In this document: positions 4,720-7,459 of the stretch, piece by piece
Numbering within the stretch: position 1 is the first letter of the stretch
How the letters are laid out: each line of letters starts with the position of its first letter
Assembly: GCA_945632055.1 (NCBI GenBank)
Contig: CALZCU010000040.1
Location: 1-7,459, forward strand
Direction of reading: 5' to 3'
DNA length: 7,459 bases
Origin: an uncultured Ruminococcus sp.
GTDB lineage: Bacteria > Bacillota > Clostridia > Oscillospirales > Acutalibacteraceae
Translations under genes and position numbers: made by a program
Notes under the pieces: generated by a model
Databases searched by the model: none
The model's input: the letters and a program-made list of their open reading frames with translations, nothing else
Told to the model about the DNA's origin: nothing

Positions 4720-6396
4720 TTGCCTGATTTTTCGGTGATTTTAGACATCGGTGTGGTTGCGCTGAGGATAATTCTCCCGATATATGCGCTTCTGATTGTT
4801 TACCAGTGCTACGCCGCAATGCGTCGCCACAGACGAAGCGAAAAGCCGCTTGTTACGCTTTACAATCCGAACACCGGGCTGAAGCTTCCCGTTCTGTTCT
4901 GGGAGAACTCAATCGGCAGAAGCAGGTCGAGTGATGTTGTTGTCGATGACCCTGCTGTTTCAAGAAATCATTGCGTGCTGTTAAGGCGCAAGGACGGCTG
5001 GTTTATCAGCGACACCGGCTCAAAGAGCGGAACCTTTGTGAACGGAAAAAGAATTATGGGCAGAAAACAGCTTCTTATTGACGATGTAATCGGCGTGGGC
5101 AACTCCGAGTTTGAGTTTAAAAGGGGCGAGGAGTATGACGAAAGGCTCGATTCAAGCTGGTTTTTCTCGAAGGTCAGCAATAAGCCTGCAATAAAATCGT
5201 GGAAGCTTATGCTCCTTGTAACGATTTTTCACTTCTTTATGTGCGTCGAGGCGATGTTCTGGAACGACGCAACAAACCAATTCTCTCCGCTTGTGCTGTT
5301 CGGTGCGCTTGCGGCTGTTGAATGGGGCTTCTTCTTTGTTTCTACAGTAGTTTTAAGGCGAATTAATTTTGAGCTTGAAGCACTTGCACTTTTCCTTACG
5401 GGCATCGGAGTAATGCTCCTTGTGCGTCAGGCGGAACGCTCCGCATACACTCAGCTTGCGGCGGCGGCTATTGGAATGGTGCTGTTCTGCGTAATCATCA
5501 AGGTTATCGAGGACCCCGACAAGGTTAATAAGCTCAGACTTCCAATGATGATTGTCGCTGTGCTTCTGCTTTTGTCGAGTATTGTACTCGGAAAGATAAC
5601 CTACGGTGCGGCAAACTGGATTGTAATCGGTCCTGTATCGATTCAGCCGTCCGAGCTTGTAAAAATAATTTACATTTTTATCGGCGCAAGTGCGCTCGAT
5701 AAGCTCCAGACGAACAAAAACCTATTTGAATTTATCGTGTTCTCGGCTGTGTGCGTAGGCTTGCTTGCGTTTATGGGCGACTTCGGCACTGCACTGATTT
5801 TCTTTATGACCTTCCTGCTCATTGCGTTTATGCGTTCGGGCGATTTCAAGACGATTATCCTCGCAGTTGCGGCGGCAGTGTTCGGCGTGACATTTATATT
5901 GAAGTTCAAGCCGTATGTAGCCGACCGCTTCAAGGCTTGGGGACACGCCTGGCAGTATGCTCAGGCAGAGGGCTATCAGCAAACCCATGTGCTGACCTTC
6001 CTTGCAAGCGGAGGACTTTTCGGAGTCGGCATCGGCAACGGCTTTTTAAAGCAGGTAGGAGCTTCCGAAAGCGACCTCGTTTTCGGAATAGTAGCCGAGG
6101 AAATGGGCATTATTGTCGCAATAACTCTTGCAATTGCCGTTGGTGCGCTGGTGCTTTATGCCCGTGCAATTACCACACGAAGCAGAAGCACATTTTATTC
6201 AATCACCGCCTGCTGTGCGGCAGGACTGCTTGTTGTTCAGCTTTCGCTCAATGTTTTCGGCGCAACAGATATTCTTCCGCTTACGGGCGTAACCTTCCCG
6301 TTCATAAGCTGCGGCGGCTCAAGCGTTATGGCTTGCTGGGGCTTGATTGCGTTTATTAAGGCGGCAGACGAGAGAACATATGCGGTTAAAAGGTGA
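4720..6396 (+). CDS. FHA-domain / SEDS (FtsW-RodA-SpoVE) fusion protein
   Basis: This 558-aa membrane protein combines a phosphopeptide-binding domain with a peptidoglycan polymerase. An N-terminal helix (~8-30) is followed by a basic stretch (MRRHRRSEK), placing the FHA domain (~48-135) in the cytoplasm. The FHA signature is complete: G66-R67-S68, S81-R82-N83-H84, then DTGSKSGTFVNGK (98-110). Residues ~160-548 are a polytopic SEDS domain with GAANWIVIGPVSIQPSELVK (296-315), GDFGTALIFF (353-362), FLASGGLFGVGIGNG (427-441) and FPFISCGGSS (526-535). D452 in ASESDLVFGIVAEE (448-461) aligns by motif with the essential extracellular Asp of RodA/FtsW. SEDS proteins polymerise lipid II into glycan strands. 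The start is TTG with AGAGAGGAG 8 nt upstream; the first in-frame ATG would remove the anchor helix. A PBP gene follows after 26 bp. Whether it serves elongation, division or sporulation cannot be told. Confidence 0.93.
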   Translation: MPDFSVILDIGVVALRIILPIYALLIVYQCYAAMRRHRRSEKPLVTLYNPNTGLKLPVLFWENSIGRSRSSDVVVDDPAVSRNHCVLLRRKDGWFISDTGSKSGTFVNGKRIMGRKQLLIDDVIGVGNSEFEFKRGEEYDERLDSSWFFSKVSNKPAIKSWKLMLLVTIFHFFMCVEAMFWNDATNQFSPLVLFGALAAVEWGFFFVSTVVLRRINFELEALALFLTGIGVMLLVRQAERSAYTQLAAAAIGMVLFCVIIKVIEDPDKVNKLRLPMMIVAVLLLLSSIVLGKITYGAANWIVIGPVSIQPSELVKIIYIFIGASALDKLQTNKNLFEFIVFSAVCVGLLAFMGDFGTALIFFMTFLLIAFMRSGDFKTIILAVAAAVFGVTFILKFKPYVADRFKAWGHAWQYAQAEGYQQTHVLTFLASGGLFGVGIGNGFLKQVGASESDLVFGIVAEEMGIIVAITLAIAVGALVLYARAITTRSRSTFYSITACCAAGLLVVQLSLNVFGATDILPLTGVTFPFISCGGSSVMACWGLIAFIKAADERTYAVKR

Positions 6397-6422
6397 TTAG
6401 GTTTTTTGATTTGAGGTAAAAT

Positions 6423-7459
6423 ATGAAAAGAGTTCTTCGCAGAAGTACGCTCATTTTTATTCTTACTCTTGCGTTTATCGGCGGAATGGGTTACCTTAGC
6501 TTTCAGCTTGTGGTAAATGCCAACGATTGGGTTGACCAGCCGTACAATGCCCACATCTCGGGGAGCGGCGGACTTGCTCAGGCAGGCTCAATCTTTGACC
6601 GCAACGGAGAGGTGCTTGCTCAGACCGTTGACGGCGAGCGAGTGTATAATAAGGATGCGAGCGTGAGAAAGTCACTGCTTCATGTAGTCGGCGACAACAG
6701 TCTGAATATTTCAACGGCGGCGCAGAGTATGTACCGCTCTCAGCTTTCGGGATATAACCTCTTGTGGGGCTTGAATATGCCCGAATCCCTGCGCAGCTCG
6801 CACGATATCACGCTTACCGTTGACGCAAAAACCTGTGCCGCCGCATATAATGTGCTTTCAAGCTACGATAAAAAGGGCGCTTGCGTAATCTATAACTATA
6901 AGACGGGCGAGGTTATCTGCTCGGTCAGTACAAAGGGCTATGACCCTCAGGCTCCCCCCGAAATAACAAAGGAAAACGAGAGCGAATATGAGGGTGTTTA
7001 TCTCGACAATGTGATGTCGTCCTCATACACACCCGGCTCGATTTTCAAGATTGTAACCTCTGCCGCCGCAATTGAAAGTATCCCAGACCTTGAAAACAGG
7101 ACATGGGAGTGCACCGGCGCAAAGGAAATCGGCGGAAGCGAGGTCACCTGCGTTGAGGCTCACGGAACTGTAGATTTCAAGCAGGCAATGGCTCATTCGT
7201 GCAATATTGTGTTTGCCGAGCTTGCAGTTGAGCTGGGAGCAGACAAGATGAACAAAATCGCCGATGAAATCGGAATTAACAGCTCCTTTGAGGTTGACGG
7301 AGTGAAAACCGCCAAGGGACATTATGACGCTTCAAAGGCAAACACAAACCAGCTTGCATGGTCGGGTGTCGGTCAGTTTGATGACGAGGTAAATCCTATG
7401 CAGATGGCAATGGTTTGCGGTGCAATTGCAAACGGAGGAAAGACTACAAACCCGACATT
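6423..7459 (+). CDS. Penicillin-binding transpeptidase (class B type), 3' end missing
   Basis: The reading frame is open from ATG 6423 to the window edge (345 codons, no stop), so the gene is partial. GAGGT lies 5 nt upstream of the ATG. Residues ~8-31 form an uncleaved-looking membrane anchor after KRVLRR, placing the rest outside the cell. IFDRNGEVLAQT (57-68) is the conserved segment after the anchor. The transpeptidase domain starts near residue 128. Its catalytic tetrad S206-I-F-K209 sits in YTPGSIFKI, and the second motif is S259-C-N261. WSGVGQ followed by NPMQMAMVCGAIANGG (313-339) is typical of class B PBPs. The KTG motif should lie just beyond the window. The short gap between anchor and catalytic domain resembles the PbpA-type enzymes that pair with RodA-like SEDS proteins. 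It should crosslink the strands made by the upstream FHA-SEDS protein in the same operon. Confidence 0.93.
   Translation, partial: MKRVLRRSTLIFILTLAFIGGMGYLSFQLVVNANDWVDQPYNAHISGSGGLAQAGSIFDRNGEVLAQTVDGERVYNKDASVRKSLLHVVGDNSLNISTAAQSMYRSQLSGYNLLWGLNMPESLRSSHDITLTVDAKTCAAAYNVLSSYDKKGACVIYNYKTGEVICSVSTKGYDPQAPPEITKENESEYEGVYLDNVMSSSYTPGSIFKIVTSAAAIESIPDLENRTWECTGAKEIGGSEVTCVEAHGTVDFKQAMAHSCNIVFAELAVELGADKMNKIADEIGINSSFEVDGVKTAKGHYDASKANTNQLAWSGVGQFDDEVNPMQMAMVCGAIANGGKTTNPT

Noticed and set aside
5751..6359. 202-codon plus-strand open frame in a second frame of the SEDS gene
   Set aside because: Cys/Arg-rich out-of-frame reading; the SEDS frame contains all the family motifs over the same bases.
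7023..7322. 99-codon minus-strand open frame antisense to the PBP gene
   Set aside because: The opposite strand encodes the SIFK and SCN catalytic motifs over this interval.

Overview
The window looks like chromosomal DNA of a Gram-positive Clostridia-type bacterium, plausibly Ruminococcus/Oscillospiraceae. This is inferred from purine-rich ribosome binding sites, TTG starts, A/T-rich gaps with vegetative sigma-A promoters, and a DUF6465-like Ala/Lys-rich protein next to an FHA-SEDS/PBP cell-wall pair. No rRNA, tRNA, transposase, phage gene or CRISPR array is visible.

Left half (1-3186), all on the minus strand. In order of transcription it reads AEC-family permease (TTG start at 3186), WYL-domain transcription regulator (10 bp downstream, its ribosome binding site formed partly by the permease stop codon), then a 257-bp A/T-rich gap and an AraC-family regulator. 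The permease and WYL gene form a tight pair behind a good promoter (TTGAAA-17-TAGAAT). The AraC gene has its own promoter (TTGACA-17-TATCAT). That promoter lies between two inverted repeats sharing the half-site GGACAAT, one of which also folds as a hairpin in the AraC mRNA leader. A perfect stem-loop with a UUCG loop follows the AraC stop. The layout suggests a small transport and regulation locus, substrate unknown.

Middle (3187-4719). A 311-bp divergent intergenic region carries the permease promoter, an inverted repeat and a perfect-consensus promoter (TTGACA-17-TATAAT). The latter drives a 128-aa protein with a histone-H1-like Ala/Pro/Lys tail and a small C-terminal domain resembling DUF6465. 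A strong intrinsic terminator follows. After it comes about 640 bp of non-coding mosaic repeats: a GGAGTGT heptamer tract, five short palindromes headed by a constant TCGTAGGG but with different self-complementary arms, copies of GTTGCCCGAC and TTCGAGCAGA in both orientations, and a perfect 26-bp tandem duplication. This ends at another good promoter (TTGACA-17-TATTAT).

Right (4720-7459), plus strand. That promoter drives a two-gene cell-wall unit: a membrane protein fusing a cytoplasmic FHA domain to a SEDS (FtsW/RodA/SpoVE) glycosyltransferase, then a monofunctional penicillin-binding transpeptidase cut by the window end. Together they look like a cognate peptidoglycan polymerase/crosslinker pair, with the FHA domain suggesting control by Ser/Thr phosphorylation. 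The most unusual non-genic content is the palindrome mosaic at 3964-4592; the GGACAAT repeats around the AraC promoter are the best regulatory lead.
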